Source: Pseudoalteromonas sp. EB27 (GTDB lineage: Bacteria > Pseudomonadota > Gammaproteobacteria > Enterobacterales > Alteromonadaceae). Taken from it: 64,000 nt of DNA. Each line of letters begins with the position of its first letter. Position 1 is the stretch's first letter. The position numbers were made by a program, and so were the translations under genes. Location of the stretch: assembly GCF_001974875.1 (NCBI RefSeq), contig NZ_MTQD01000005.1, forward strand, positions 62,001-126,000, given 5' to 3'. The notes below the pieces were generated by a model. That model ran no database searches. It was not told where the DNA came from and worked only from the letters and a program-made list of their open reading frames with translations. Shown here one piece after another: positions 52,815 through 62,639 of this stretch.

Positions 52815-53909
52815 ATGCTAAATAAAGCGCTGGAATTTTCTAACAACACACCTTGGTTAGGCGCAGCGTCCTCCCTTTTACTTATAGCTATACTACTGTT
52901 TTTAATTCGTTTTTTTGTAATGTACTGGCTAAAAAAATGGACTTCAAAAACCAAATTTATATTCGATACTTTACTAATAGAGTCAATATCTAAGCCGCTA
53001 ACACTGTGCACAATTATTGTGCTACTCACCATTTTAGAGCACGACACTTTCATTATTAGTACTTCTATTTCTCAACAGATCCCTTTTAATAGCATTAATA
53101 TTGTATTAGCGCTGCTTGCACTTATTATGTTTTTAGACCGCTTTATTATTGGCACTATTAATTACTATGGTAAACAATCTGCCGTGGTTTTTAATTCAAA
53201 AAGCATAATTAAAGGCGTGATACGCGTTACATTATCGTCAGTGGGATTACTGGTATTAATGGGCACGTTAGGTATTTCTATTACGCCCATTATTGCCTCG
53301 TTAGGTATTACATCACTGGCTGTTGCTCTTGCTTTGCAACCTACCCTCGAAAACTTTTTTTCTGGCGTGCAGCTAGTAATAGATAAACCTATAAGGGTGG
53401 GTGATTTTATTGAGCTTGAATCTAAGGAGCAAGGCTTTGTTGATCATATAGGCTGGCGATCTACATGGGTTAAAATGCTACCTAACAATATGATTATTAT
53501 ACCTAATAGCCAATTATCTAAATCGCGTATTATTAATTACTTTTACCCTGAAAAAGAGCTAAGCGTGCCTGTTGATATAAGTGTGCATTACGATTCAGAT
53601 TTAGAATTTGTTGAACAAGTAACACTTGAAGTGGCTCGTGAAATACTTATTTCACACGAATGGGGTGTTGATGATTACAATACCTTTGTGGTTTTTCATA
53701 CCTTTGATAGATCAAGCATTAACTTTACGGTGATGCTTAGAGCTAAAGAATACTTTAATCGCTTTTGGGTAAAATCTGCTTTTATAAAAGCCCTGCATAA
53801 ACGCTATAAAAAAGAAGGTATTGTAATCCCCTTCCCTATTACGGCTATTAACACTACACAAGAATCCGCTAAATTTAATAGTGATAAAAAGGTGCAAGGC
53901 GATACTTAA
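52815..53909 (+). CDS. MscS family mechanosensitive channel
   Basis: 364 residues with about four N-terminal membrane helices and the pore-lining TM3 block ITPIIASLGITSLAVALALQPTLENFFSGV, then the cytosolic MscS beta domain (KPIRVGDFIELESKEQGFV and IIIPNSQLSKSRIINY). It is larger than E. coli MscS (286) through an extra N-terminal helix, like the YbdG/YnaI type. It releases solutes after osmotic downshock. It ends in a hairpin shared with the convergent siderophore receptor gene. Confidence 0.88.
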   Translation: MLNKALEFSNNTPWLGAASSLLLIAILLFLIRFFVMYWLKKWTSKTKFIFDTLLIESISKPLTLCTIIVLLTILEHDTFIISTSISQQIPFNSINIVLALLALIMFLDRFIIGTINYYGKQSAVVFNSKSIIKGVIRVTLSSVGLLVLMGTLGISITPIIASLGITSLAVALALQPTLENFFSGVQLVIDKPIRVGDFIELESKEQGFVDHIGWRSTWVKMLPNNMIIIPNSQLSKSRIINYFYPEKELSVPVDISVHYDSDLEFVEQVTLEVAREILISHEWGVDDYNTFVVFHTFDRSSINFTVMLRAKEYFNRFWVKSAFIKALHKRYKKEGIVIPFPITAINTTQESAKFNSDKKVQGDT

Positions 53910-53914
53910 AACAA

Positions 53915-53935
53915 AGCGCGAGAGACACTCGCGCT
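53915..53935. terminator. bidirectional terminator-like hairpin
   Basis: AGCGCGAG-agaca-CTCGCGCT is a GC-rich 8-bp stem between the convergent MscS and receptor genes. Confidence 0.55.
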
Positions 53936-53943
53936 AATAAGTA

Positions 53944-56079
53944 TTAAAACTTGTAGGTTATTTGCCCAACAATTTCACGCGGGCTACCCGGAAAGTGACC
54001 GTTACGCTGGCTAAATCCGCTTACAGCATATTCCTTATCAAACAGGTTGTTAATATTTACACTTAGTAATACGTCATCAAAGCGACTCGTCCAGCTCATA
54101 TCAAATACGGTAAACGGTTTTACTTTTTGACCATCGGAGCTTACTTGCTCACTCACATAATTAGCGCCAAACGCAATAGAGGAATTAATTGCATCGAGTC
54201 CATAGCGTGACCATAAACCCGCCTGGTGGCGCGGCGCATTAGCAAAGCGCGAGCCATCACCAAATGTATCTGAAAGCGTATCACCCGTTACACCGTCTAC
54301 TACTTGCGTATCGTTGTATGCGTAATTAGCCGTTATTGTCCAATGCTCGGATAAATCGCCTACTAAGGTTGTTTCAAATCCACGGCTTTCTACTTCACCT
54401 ATATTTAATAATGCGGCAATGCCATCACCCGCGCCCGTATCGTCAGGGTTGCTCATTACCACATTTTCTTTATTAATTTGATAAACAGCAAATGTACTCA
54501 TTATTTTGCCATCAAACCATCGGTTTTTCATGCCCAACTCGGTTTGTTTACCTGTTTCTGGGTCTAAGTTGCCCTCGCCTACAACATCTTCCTGATCGCC
54601 CGACGATGTAGGATTAAAGCTTTCAGAGTAGTTTATGTAAACAGAGGTGTTTTCTATTGGCTGGTACGTTACTGCAACGCGAGGTGTTACACCGTTATCG
54701 GAATAGCTAAAGCCTGTTTCCTTATTTAATTCTTTAAAGTAATCGTAGCGTAAGCCTGCAATTACGGTCCATTGTTCGCCGATACTTATAACATCTTGAG
54801 CGTATACACCAAAGCGATCGGTATCTACACCATCACGATCTAAATCGGTTAAGTTATAGGTGCTAGGGTCTGTTTCACCGTAATTAAGTGTATAAATATT
54901 TAAGTTTGCTACACCATCAGCCTCATATCGGGCACGCAAGTAATCGTACTGCGTTTCTACCACATGGTAATCGCCACCAAATAAAAATTGATGCTCTAAA
55001 TTACCTTGCTCAACGTTATATACAAAATCAGTTGTTAAGCTTATTTCTTCGTTTGCTCGAAACTGTTTGCGGTATTCTCGTCTTATAGTTTCATCATCTA
55101 TATTAGCAACGCCATCACCATTTACGTCAACCCAATTTTGCGACTCGTGATACGCTTGGTCGCGCTCATTATCAAGGTATCGCACAGTAGAGCTAACAGA
55201 AAAGTCATCAGAAAAACTATGTTTTAACTCAGCTTGAAGCACCAAAGCTTCCATATCTTGATAGTCAAATGATTCGTTCGCGTTATACGAAGGGTCTACC
55301 AGAAAGTTGCCGTTATCATCTACCGGTACTCCACGTAAGCGATTGCCACCTAAGTCTTGTTTTATGTAATCAATACTTGTTGTAAGCGTTGTTGAATCAC
55401 TCAAATCAAATAACAATCCGCCTGTTAGCTCGGTGTTTTTTGAGTCTGCATTGTTACGAAAGCTGTCTTGCTCTTCATAAAAACCACCCAATCTATAAGC
55501 CATTGTATCGCTTAAACCACCGGTCATATCGAGTGATGCGCCACGCGTGTTGTAGTTACCCAAGGTGAGCTTTAATTCGCGCTTTTCTAAGTAGCTTGGT
55601 TTTTTGGTTACGTAATTAATCATCCCACCAGGTTCGCCACCGCCATATAAAGCTGAGGCTGGGCCTTTTAATACTTCAACAAGTTCAACATTAAATAACT
55701 GCGGTACACCAAAGCCTGAGTACGGGTCGCCGCGCACACCGTCGTAAAATACATTGGCATCATCTCTAAAACCACGAAAAGTTACGCCTGAGTAGCTATA
55801 TTCGCTTACGCCAGCAATTGAGCGGTATAAGTCGGTAATGTCACGCGCGGCTTGGTCAATAATAAGTTGCTCGGTTAATACCTGCGCAGATTGCGGTAAT
55901 TTAATAAGATCTAAATCCGTTTTAGTACCAATTTTACTTTCGGTTTCTAGGTAAAATTGCTGGGCACGGCCAGTTACTTCTATTTTTTCAATATCGTTAT
56001 TTTGCTCGGCAAATGCCACATTAGAAAAAGCAGAAAAAGACGCAGCAATACTGAGCGCCAAATATTTTTGGTTAAACAT
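53944..56079 (-). CDS. TonB-dependent siderophore receptor
   Basis: 711 residues from ATG 56079, chosen because it gives a clean signal peptide (ending VAFA-EQ). A plug with LPQSAQVLTEQL, GVTFRGFRDD and the GPASALYGGGEPGGMINYVTKKP block is typical of siderophore receptors (FhuA/FoxA-like), followed by a 22-strand barrel ending EIVGQITYKF. It imports a ferric siderophore, likely of hydroxamate type, but the ligand is not provable. A Fur box lies 34 bases upstream of the start. The gene is divergent from zigA. Confidence 0.92.
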   Translation of the reverse strand: MFNQKYLALSIAASFSAFSNVAFAEQNNDIEKIEVTGRAQQFYLETESKIGTKTDLDLIKLPQSAQVLTEQLIIDQAARDITDLYRSIAGVSEYSYSGVTFRGFRDDANVFYDGVRGDPYSGFGVPQLFNVELVEVLKGPASALYGGGEPGGMINYVTKKPSYLEKRELKLTLGNYNTRGASLDMTGGLSDTMAYRLGGFYEEQDSFRNNADSKNTELTGGLLFDLSDSTTLTTSIDYIKQDLGGNRLRGVPVDDNGNFLVDPSYNANESFDYQDMEALVLQAELKHSFSDDFSVSSTVRYLDNERDQAYHESQNWVDVNGDGVANIDDETIRREYRKQFRANEEISLTTDFVYNVEQGNLEHQFLFGGDYHVVETQYDYLRARYEADGVANLNIYTLNYGETDPSTYNLTDLDRDGVDTDRFGVYAQDVISIGEQWTVIAGLRYDYFKELNKETGFSYSDNGVTPRVAVTYQPIENTSVYINYSESFNPTSSGDQEDVVGEGNLDPETGKQTELGMKNRWFDGKIMSTFAVYQINKENVVMSNPDDTGAGDGIAALLNIGEVESRGFETTLVGDLSEHWTITANYAYNDTQVVDGVTGDTLSDTFGDGSRFANAPRHQAGLWSRYGLDAINSSIAFGANYVSEQVSSDGQKVKPFTVFDMSWTSRFDDVLLSVNINNLFDKEYAVSGFSQRNGHFPGSPREIVGQITYKF

Positions 56080-56112
56080 ATTGATCCAAAGAAGAGGTTT
56101 ATAAAACACTGT

Positions 56113-56133
56113 GAATGATAACGACTATCATTA
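56113..56133 (-). promoter_or_regulatory. Fur box before the siderophore receptor gene
   Basis: AATGATA-acgac-TATCATT is a perfect 7-bp inverted repeat that overlaps the Fur consensus (GATAATGATAATCATTATC) at most positions. It predicts repression by iron-loaded Fur. Confidence 0.82.
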
Positions 56134-56254
56134 ACATGTGCAATGTAAATAATTTCATATTCATCCTTATTTTTCGAATGAAGAGTTTTTGAGTAACACA
56201 CTAAATTTGCAGCTCAGCATTAAAAAAATTAATTAGCATTACTGGAATACGGAA

Positions 56255-56272
56255 TTGATATAATATAACATA
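56255..56272 (+). promoter_or_regulatory. Zur-like box before zigA
   Basis: TTGATATAATATAACATA is close to the Zur consensus core GTTATAATATAAC and lies 31 bases before the zigA start. It predicts induction when zinc is scarce. Confidence 0.6.
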
Positions 56273-56302
56273 CCTTTAATTGTAATTTAATAAGATTATT
56301 AA

Positions 56303-57502
56303 ATGATAAATAAACTGCCCGTCACAGTGTTATCAGGTTTTTTGGGGGCTGGTAAAACCACTGTACTTAGCCATATTCTTAATAACAGGCAAGGTAAAAA
56401 AGTGGCTGTTATAGTTAACGATATGAGCGATATAAATATCGATGCAGCCACTATTAAAAACGATGTATCGCTCAATCACAGTAACGAAAAGCTCGTTGAA
56501 ATGAGCAACGGTTGTATTTGCTGCACCTTACGTGAAGACTTGCTGATTGAAGTAGGAAAACTGGCCAAAGAAGGTCGTTTTGATTATCTCGTTATTGAAT
56601 CAACGGGTATATCTGAGCCCCTCCCAGTGGCCGAAACATTTACCTTTACCGATGAAAACGGTAATTCGCTGGGTGATGTTGCCACTCTTGATACAATGGT
56701 AACGGTGGTTGATGCAGTCAACTTCTTAAACGATTACGAGCAAGCAAACGATCTACAACAAACGGGTGAATCACTTGGTGAAGACGATGATCGCAGTGTA
56801 GCCGACCTACTTGTTGATCAAGTTGAATTTGCCGACGTAATTTTAATAAGTAAAACTGATTTAATAACATCTGTTCAATTAAATAAACTTACTGCCATTT
56901 TAAATACACTTAATACTCAAGCCAAAATCATTCCTATTTCAAACGGCAATATTAATATAAATGAAGTACTCAACACCGGCCTATTTAACTTTGAGCGAGC
57001 TCAACAAGCTCCTGGTTGGCTTAAAGAAATGCGCGGTGAACATATCCCCGAAACCGAAGAATACGGAATTAGCAGCTTTAATTACACAGCTCGGCGCCCC
57101 TTTGATCCTGAAAAGTTTTATAACTTTCTTCACAGTACAGAGCAATTTGGCAAGCTTATCCGCTCAAAAGGCTATTTTTGGCTAGCAACGCGTCCGTTAT
57201 TTTGCGGGCAATGGAGCCAAGCAGGCGGTATTGCTCACTACGGATTTGCTGGTATGTTTTTTAAGGCCATCCCCCAACAAGAGTGGCCTACCGAGCCCGA
57301 ACTGCTTGCTGATATTAATAATAAATGGGTAGAGCCTTTTGGTGATATGCGTCAAGAGCTTGTGTTTATTGGTCAATCGTTAGATCAACAAGCCATGATG
57401 AACGCGCTTAATAACTGCTTATTATCAGAAGATGCCGTACTCAAGGGTAAGGACTTTTGGAGAACCTATAACGACCCGTTTCCTATTTGGGAGGAAGAAT
57501 AA
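56303..57502 (+). CDS. zigA: zinc-linked COG0523 GTPase (ZigA type)
   Basis: 399 residues. Walker [10 protein letters not shown] is at 12-20, the metal-binding CxCC at 71-74 ([10 protein letters not shown]), followed by [15 protein letters not shown], the NKxD-like SKTDL, and a C-terminal CobW_C domain. COG0523 GTPases are metallochaperones; the ZigA group delivers zinc to client enzymes under zinc limitation. The fit with the Zur-like box supports that group, and the DUF1826 partner downstream is common in this setting. The stop overlaps the next start by one base. Confidence 0.85.
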   Translation: MINKLPVTVLSGFLGAGKTTVLSHILNNRQGKKVAVIVNDMSDINIDAATIKNDVSLNHSNEKLVEMSNGCICCTLREDLLIEVGKLAKEGRFDYLVIESTGISEPLPVAETFTFTDENGNSLGDVATLDTMVTVVDAVNFLNDYEQANDLQQTGESLGEDDDRSVADLLVDQVEFADVILISKTDLITSVQLNKLTAILNTLNTQAKIIPISNGNININEVLNTGLFNFERAQQAPGWLKEMRGEHIPETEEYGISSFNYTARRPFDPEKFYNFLHSTEQFGKLIRSKGYFWLATRPLFCGQWSQAGGIAHYGFAGMFFKAIPQQEWPTEPELLADINNKWVEPFGDMRQELVFIGQSLDQQAMMNALNNCLLSEDAVLKGKDFWRTYNDPFPIWEEE

Positions 57503-58191
57503 TGAACGCACTAGCCCCAATAACTGCGCAAATAAAGCCTGCGGAACCGCTGTACCGAAAAGCAGCTAAAGAGTGTGACGCCAATGTATTGCCACAAATT
57601 TATAACCAAGACACTAACATTGTTATTTGGAAAAGAGGCCTTGAGCAAACATTAACAAATGCAGTTAATACACTGCTTACCACCTACGCGTTAAAGCCAA
57701 TAGAACTTGCTTTATCGCCCGATGACGCTTTTGATCAGTTAATAACTGCGCTTAAGCCAGAAGATAATAATCGTGATGAAGTTAATACACTTTGTGAAGA
57801 CATTGTCTTACTTGTTGAAATGTTTTGCTGCCTGTTTGATTTAAAGCGCGCTGGGTTAAGGCTTACCGTATTGGAGCGTCCCATGTGTCCGCGTTTTCAT
57901 GTAGACAAAATTCCGTGCCGGTTAGTTACTACCTACCAAGGCGTTGCTACGCAGTGGTTAAATCACAGCGATGTAAACCGCTCAAAGCTAGGTACGGGTA
58001 ATTTAGGTAAACCAGATGAAGAGTCTGGTTTATTTGAAAACTTAAGCAATATTAATCAACTACAACAAGGTGATGTGGCACTGCTTAAAGGAGAATACTG
58101 GGATGACAACGAGGGTGCAGGTTTAGTCCATCGCTCGCCACCAGTGGCTGTAAACGAGCAACGCTTATTACTCACGCTGGATTTTATTTAA
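57502..58191 (+). CDS. DUF1826 family protein
   Basis: 229 residues from ATG 57502, behind GAGGAAGAAT. It carries the DUF1826 block LRLTVLERPMCPRFHVDKIPCRLVTTYQG, in which Cys and His (CPRFHVD) suggest a metal site, and a C-terminal LHRSPP-like GLVHRSPPVAV. Function is unknown. DUF1826 genes often accompany COG0523 GTPases, so it may be the client or a zinc-saving enzyme of this pair. It is translationally coupled to zigA. Confidence 0.85.
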   Translation: MNALAPITAQIKPAEPLYRKAAKECDANVLPQIYNQDTNIVIWKRGLEQTLTNAVNTLLTTYALKPIELALSPDDAFDQLITALKPEDNNRDEVNTLCEDIVLLVEMFCCLFDLKRAGLRLTVLERPMCPRFHVDKIPCRLVTTYQGVATQWLNHSDVNRSKLGTGNLGKPDEESGLFENLSNINQLQQGDVALLKGEYWDDNEGAGLVHRSPPVAVNEQRLLLTLDFI

Positions 58192-58274
58192 TGCGTTTAA
58201 ATTAATAATATACCTAATGTAATGGCGTCTCTTTTCAATAATTGGCCAACCCTTTTTAACACTCAATGCTAATA

Positions 58275-58300
58275 CAAAAAACGCTCCATAAAGGAGCGTT
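58275..58300 (-). terminator. intrinsic terminator of the CoA-transferase gene
   Basis: Minus strand AACGCTCC-TTTAT-GGAGCGTT is an 8-bp stem followed by TTTT. Confidence 0.85.
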
Positions 58301-58334
58301 AATCAAAGCATCTATCTATTAACTAAAATAGACC

Positions 58335-59861
58335 TTAAGCAGATAGCGGCATTGGAATATCTGTTGCGGATACTTTTTTCATGCTGCCTTCTTGCTCTAA
58401 GCGAATATGCCAGCTAAACGCTTCTTCAAGTAAATGAGGCGTATGCCCGCCACGCTCACAAGCGCGCTCGTAATAGTCTAACATTGCTTCGCGATAATCT
58501 GGGTGCACACAATGCTTAATAACTTGTACAGCACGCTCACGCGGTGCTAAGCCACGTAAATCAGCTAAACCTTGCTCGGTTACTAAAATATCAACATCGT
58601 GCTCATTATGATCAACATGGCTCGCCATAGGTACAACGCTTGAAATAGCGCCATTTTTAGCAATTGACTTAGTCACAAATATAGCTAAATGAGCATTACG
58701 AGCAAAATCACCCGAGCCGCCAATACCATTCATCATTCGTGTGCCACACACATGTGTTGAATTTACGTTGCCGTACATATCAAACTCAAGTGCAGTATTA
58801 ATGGCAATAATACCTAAACGGCGCACTATTTCAGGATGGTTAGAAATTTCTTGAGGGCGTAACACTAGTTTATCTTTGTATTTTTCTAAATTATTAAATA
58901 CTTGTGCGTTACAACGCTCTGACAAAACAATTGAGCTGCCCGATGCAAAGCTCATCTTACCTGCGTCAATTAGGTCAAACGTCGAATCTTGTAGTACCTC
59001 TGAATACATTGTTAAGTCTTTAAAGTCAGAGTCGAGTAGCCCCATCATCACTGCATTAGCAATGTTACCAATGCCTGCTTGCAGCGGACCTAAATTAGCT
59101 GGCAATTTATTTTGAGCCACTTCGTCTTTAAAAAAGTTAACCAAATGGCGCGCAATTGATGCAGTGTCTTCATCAGGGTCGGTTACGGTAGAAAACGAGT
59201 CGCTTTGGTTAGTAAAAACAATACCAACAATTTTTGCAGGATCGATAGGAATAGCAGTGCTACCAATACGGTCATCTACTTTAACTAACGGCATTGGTTG
59301 GCGAGTAGGACGATACGAGGGAATGTATATATCGTGCAAACCTTCAAGATTAGGGTTATGCAGCATATTAATTTCAACGATAACTTCTTTAGCAAAAATA
59401 GCAAAACTCGCTGAATTACCTACCGATGTAGTTGGCACAATATGCCCTTCTTCGGTAATAGCGACTGCTTCAATAACAGCTACATCAGGCATGGTTAATT
59501 GATGATTACGTAAATGCTCAACTGTTTCAGATAAATGCTGATCAATAAACATAACTTCGCCGTTATTAATCGCTTTACGTAAAGTACTATCTACTTGAAA
59601 AGGCATACGACGCGCTAAAATGCCCGCTTCGGTAAGTAGTTTATCTAAATCATTACCTAAAGATGCGCCCGTCATTAAATTTATTTTTATTGGATTTTTT
59701 TTGACTTGCTCAATTAACGCTCTGGGTACTGCTTTAGCTTCTCCGGCACGAGTGAAGCCACTCATCCCTACAGTCATTCCATCTTTAATAAACAGACTAG
59801 CCTGCTCAGCAGACATAACTTTATTGTGTAGATTACTATTGCGAATACGTTCCAAGTTCAT
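58335..59861 (-). CDS. acetyl-CoA hydrolase / succinate-type CoA transferase
   Basis: 508 residues from ATG 59861, preceded by GGGG; a frame opening 24 bases earlier has no ribosome-binding site. It is a class I CoA transferase of the Cat1/ScpC group: an N-terminal domain with GMSGFTRAGEAKAVP, the catalytic glutamate probably in MYSEVLQDST, the oxyanion GIGGSGDFARNA and DILVTEQGLADLRGLAPRERA. Members swap CoA between acetyl- or propionyl-CoA and succinate, or hydrolyse acetyl-CoA. Single-gene unit with its own terminator. Confidence 0.88.
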   Translation of the reverse strand: MNLERIRNSNLHNKVMSAEQASLFIKDGMTVGMSGFTRAGEAKAVPRALIEQVKKNPIKINLMTGASLGNDLDKLLTEAGILARRMPFQVDSTLRKAINNGEVMFIDQHLSETVEHLRNHQLTMPDVAVIEAVAITEEGHIVPTTSVGNSASFAIFAKEVIVEINMLHNPNLEGLHDIYIPSYRPTRQPMPLVKVDDRIGSTAIPIDPAKIVGIVFTNQSDSFSTVTDPDEDTASIARHLVNFFKDEVAQNKLPANLGPLQAGIGNIANAVMMGLLDSDFKDLTMYSEVLQDSTFDLIDAGKMSFASGSSIVLSERCNAQVFNNLEKYKDKLVLRPQEISNHPEIVRRLGIIAINTALEFDMYGNVNSTHVCGTRMMNGIGGSGDFARNAHLAIFVTKSIAKNGAISSVVPMASHVDHNEHDVDILVTEQGLADLRGLAPRERAVQVIKHCVHPDYREAMLDYYERACERGGHTPHLLEEAFSWHIRLEQEGSMKKVSATDIPMPLSA

Positions 59862-60120
59862 TTTGAGCCCCTTTCTAAATTTCACATTATTCTAATCCTA
59901 ACTTCGTACTAAACAATCTAGACTTAAGTCGCATTTACGAAGTGGGGATAAGCAATATGCTAAAAAGAGAAACAACCTTACAACTTGTTAACATTAATAC
60001 GTGGTTATTATTAATACTTTCAACAAAAATAAAACAATAACTTGTACTGTAATCCATAAATTAATTGCATTATTATATGAGATGAAATGTTTTTTGAAGA
60101 ATTAAGATTATTAATTTAAA

Positions 60121-60143
60121 CACCCAAATGAGGAATTTGGGTG
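60121..60143 (-). terminator. intrinsic terminator of ffs
   Basis: Minus strand CACCCAAAT-TCCTC-ATTTGGGTG is a 9-bp stem followed by TTTAAATTAA. Confidence 0.85.
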
Positions 60144-60252
60144 GCAGTCTTACCAGCCACATCTCGGCACACACGTCACAAACTGTGGCTGCTCCCTTCC
60201 GGGCCTGACCAGGTTCGCCTGCTAGTGTTGCGAGAGGACCAATAAGACTACC
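60143..60252 (-). ncRNA. ffs: 4.5S RNA of the signal recognition particle
   Basis: The minus strand holds the conserved SRP domain IV core: CCUGGUCAGGCCCGGAAGG followed by GAGCAGCC, with the GGAA tetraloop and the asymmetric loop bound by Ffh, and the flanking GUGUGUGCCGAGAUG strand. The 5' GGUAGUCUUA pairs with UAAGACUGCC at the 3' end, which fixes the borders at about 110 nt, close to E. coli (114). With Ffh it targets membrane proteins to FtsY/SecY. It has its own promoter and terminator. Confidence 0.95.
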
Positions 60253-60280
60253 ATTGAGGGCCTTGGTTGGCGCGGGAAGG

Positions 60281-60309
60281 ATTATCTCTACTTTTGCTCT
60301 GTTATTCAA
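60281..60309 (-). promoter_or_regulatory. sigma-70 promoter of ffs
   Basis: Minus strand TTGAAT and GATAAT are separated by 17 bases, followed by a GC-rich discriminator (CCTTCCCGCGCC) as seen in stable-RNA promoters. The 5' part of the transcript would be removed by processing. Confidence 0.75.
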
Positions 60310-60330
60310 GGGATAATCTAAAAAGAAAGT

Positions 60331-60357
60331 GCGATTGCATACTTCATATACAATCGC
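60331..60357 (-). terminator. terminator-like hairpin behind the DUF3014 gene
   Basis: Minus strand GCGATTG and CAATCGC pair over 7 bp around a 13-base loop, followed by ACTTTCTTTTT. Confidence 0.65.
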
Positions 60358-60383
60358 GGTGCATTTAGCTGTTTTAGTGCGTA

Positions 60384-61259
60384 TTAATTGTTCTCTAACT
60401 GTGCTTTTATATTACGAAGTGCTGCTTTTACTTTTTTCATGTTTTCTGGACCCATACGTAAAAGCTGTTTTTGTGCCGCAGGTAATTGCTCCCACTCCGA
60501 AAACGCATACTGGTACGTTACTGAATCACGTAGTAACGGCAAATCACCTTCTGGCTCTGGCGTATCAAGTAGTAAATCGATAGCATCCTCCAAGGTTTGA
60601 TTAAACTCATCATCACCGTAGCCAATTTCACTGTAAGCATTATTTATAAGTGGCTTGTACTCTTCGTACATGCGAACGGCTTGCGCTGCACTCATACTAG
60701 TAAATATTTTTACGTACGGTGTGTAACGCTCGTAGCTGTTAGGGTTAATCGTTAGGATGTCACCTTCATTTACGCTAAATTTCTCTTCTGGCTGTACAAC
60801 AGGCGTGTGCTTTTTAGCTACTTTACCTTTAGCTAGGTTATCTACAAATACAACACCACGGCGAATTACATCGTCGGTTACCATTAAGCTCATTACTGAG
60901 TCGCTTAGGTATTCGTCGATTTTTGCAACAACAACCGCATCACTTTCGTTAAGCGTTGGTAATGGTTTTACTTCAGGCACCGGCTCACTTGGGCTTTGTG
61001 CTGGCACTTCAAGCTCTGCTGGCTTTTCTGGCATAACTGATGGTGCGTCAACTACGGGATCGTTTTCAGGTTTAAGCTCCATCATTGGTTGCTCTTTTGG
61101 CGCTTGCTCTACCTCTGTGCGTGTTTGTGGCTCATCACTTGGCTTTAATAGTACAAACGCGGCTGCGCACACAACTATTATTAAAATAATAACGGCGAAA
61201 AGAAAATTGTTATTAGGCGGACGTTTTTGAACATCTGACGCTTCTGGTTTATCTGACAT
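60384..61259 (-). CDS. DUF3014 membrane-anchored protein
   Basis: 291 residues: a cytosolic N-terminus, one membrane helix (FLFAVIILIIVVCAAAFVLL, about 19-38), a Pro/Glu-rich linker (about 40-100) and a periplasmic DUF3014 domain with VTDDVIRRGVVFVDNLA, NPNSYERYTPYV and YGDDEFNQTLEDAIDLLLDTP. Function is unknown. GGAGTTT before the ATG is a good ribosome-binding site. Single-gene unit. Confidence 0.82.
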   Translation of the reverse strand: MSDKPEASDVQKRPPNNNFLFAVIILIIVVCAAAFVLLKPSDEPQTRTEVEQAPKEQPMMELKPENDPVVDAPSVMPEKPAELEVPAQSPSEPVPEVKPLPTLNESDAVVVAKIDEYLSDSVMSLMVTDDVIRRGVVFVDNLAKGKVAKKHTPVVQPEEKFSVNEGDILTINPNSYERYTPYVKIFTSMSAAQAVRMYEEYKPLINNAYSEIGYGDDEFNQTLEDAIDLLLDTPEPEGDLPLLRDSVTYQYAFSEWEQLPAAQKQLLRMGPENMKKVKAALRNIKAQLENN

Positions 61260-61478
61260 ACAAACTCCATAAAAATTAAAAGTGCGTTATCACTCAGAGT
61301 TCTCTGAATGGAAAAAATTCATCATGAGTAGTAACTATAAATACATAACTATTTTAGCTTACAAATATAAACATAAGCTTACTGTACTTACTATTACTCA
61401 GTTATCCTTTGATTCTTCTAGCTTAAAGACTTACAGTTAATAAATAAAGTAAAGACGTTGAACAGTTTAAACACCAAT

Positions 61479-62624
61479 ATGAAAATCAAGCAAGTCGATC
61501 CAGAAAAACCAAAAATAGCCCTATTATTAACGGGCGGTGGCGCACGAGCTGCTTATCAAGTGGGTGTACTTAAAGCGCTAGCTCATAGTATGCCTCGTAC
61601 TGCTCCATTGCCGTTTAGAGTAATAAATGGCACCTCTGCTGGGGCTATTAACTCTGCGGCTTTAGCATGTTACGCCTCTTGTGCACATTTAGCTGTACGA
61701 AAACTTGAATCAGTTTGGAAAAACTTTTCGACCTCGATGGTTTATAAAAGTGACTTCTTAAGCGTATTTGGTCATATTGCGCGTAATATTTTAACTAGCT
61801 TTCAGTCAGAGCATATTAATCACCCACCAGCGAGTTTGCTAAATAATCGCCCTCTACGTGGTTTGCTCAATGAGATTTTAGACTTACACCGGATAGAGCG
61901 TAACTTACACCGTAATTATTTAGATGCGCTGTCTATTACAGCTTCTAGTTATACGACGGGCGACTCTGTTGCGTTTTTTCAATCAAATACGCAAACACCA
62001 TGGCAACGCGCCAAACGCGAAGGCCAAGCCACGCGTATTAACGTTGAGCATTTAATGGCGTCGAGTGCCATTCCTATGGTGTTTCCAAGTGTAAATATTT
62101 ATAACCATTACTTTGGTGATGGCTCTATACATCAGCTTTCGCCCTTGAGTCCGTCGATTCATTTAGGTGCTGAAAAAATATTTATTATTGGGGTCGACCA
62201 GCCTAAAGAGCTTCACCCACCGGGTTATTCGCCGCATTACCCTGGCTTATCAGCTGTTGCAGGGCATTTACTCGATAGCGTATTTACCGACACTATGCAG
62301 TCGGATTTAGAGCGACTGGAACGCGTTAACCGCACTTTAGGATTACTCCCCGCTCGTGATAAACATCAAGAACTTAAGCAAATTGATACCTTTGTTATTA
62401 ACCCTTCGCAAAACTTTAACGCCATTGCCGCGCAGTATTACGACGATATGCCGTGGGCGATTAAAGTATTACTGCGTACGATCGGTGTTAAAAAACATTC
62501 GCAATCGAGTTTGACCAGTTACCTATTGTTTGAAAAACGCTACACCCAACATTTAATGCAAATTGGCTATGAAGATGGCATGGCGCAGTTACCTAAAATG
62601 CGTGAGTTTTTAGAGTTAGATTAA
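61479..62624 (+). CDS. patatin-like phospholipase
   Basis: 381 residues from ATG 61479; a TTG at 61458 behind AAAGTAAAG is an alternative start. The patatin domain is complete: oxyanion motif GGGARAAYQVGV, nucleophile elbow GTSAG, and the catalytic Asp in FGDGS. Bacterial members are lipid acyl hydrolases acting on phospholipids. No signal peptide is seen, so this one is likely cytosolic or membrane-attached, not a secreted ExoU-type toxin. Single-gene unit, convergent with the antiporter gene. Confidence 0.86.
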   Translation: MKIKQVDPEKPKIALLLTGGGARAAYQVGVLKALAHSMPRTAPLPFRVINGTSAGAINSAALACYASCAHLAVRKLESVWKNFSTSMVYKSDFLSVFGHIARNILTSFQSEHINHPPASLLNNRPLRGLLNEILDLHRIERNLHRNYLDALSITASSYTTGDSVAFFQSNTQTPWQRAKREGQATRINVEHLMASSAIPMVFPSVNIYNHYFGDGSIHQLSPLSPSIHLGAEKIFIIGVDQPKELHPPGYSPHYPGLSAVAGHLLDSVFTDTMQSDLERLERVNRTLGLLPARDKHQELKQIDTFVINPSQNFNAIAAQYYDDMPWAIKVLLRTIGVKKHSQSSLTSYLLFEKRYTQHLMQIGYEDGMAQLPKMREFLELD

Positions 62625-62639
62625 GCCCAAACAAGCACA

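Noticed and set aside
60073..60309. 78-codon minus-strand frame
   Set aside because: It runs through the ffs RNA gene and its promoter and terminator, so it is a shadow of the RNA.
61479..62624. Patatin-like gene as part of an anti-phage CBASS operon
   Set aside because: No nucleotide cyclase or accessory gene is next to it; it stands alone between DUF3014 and an antiporter gene.
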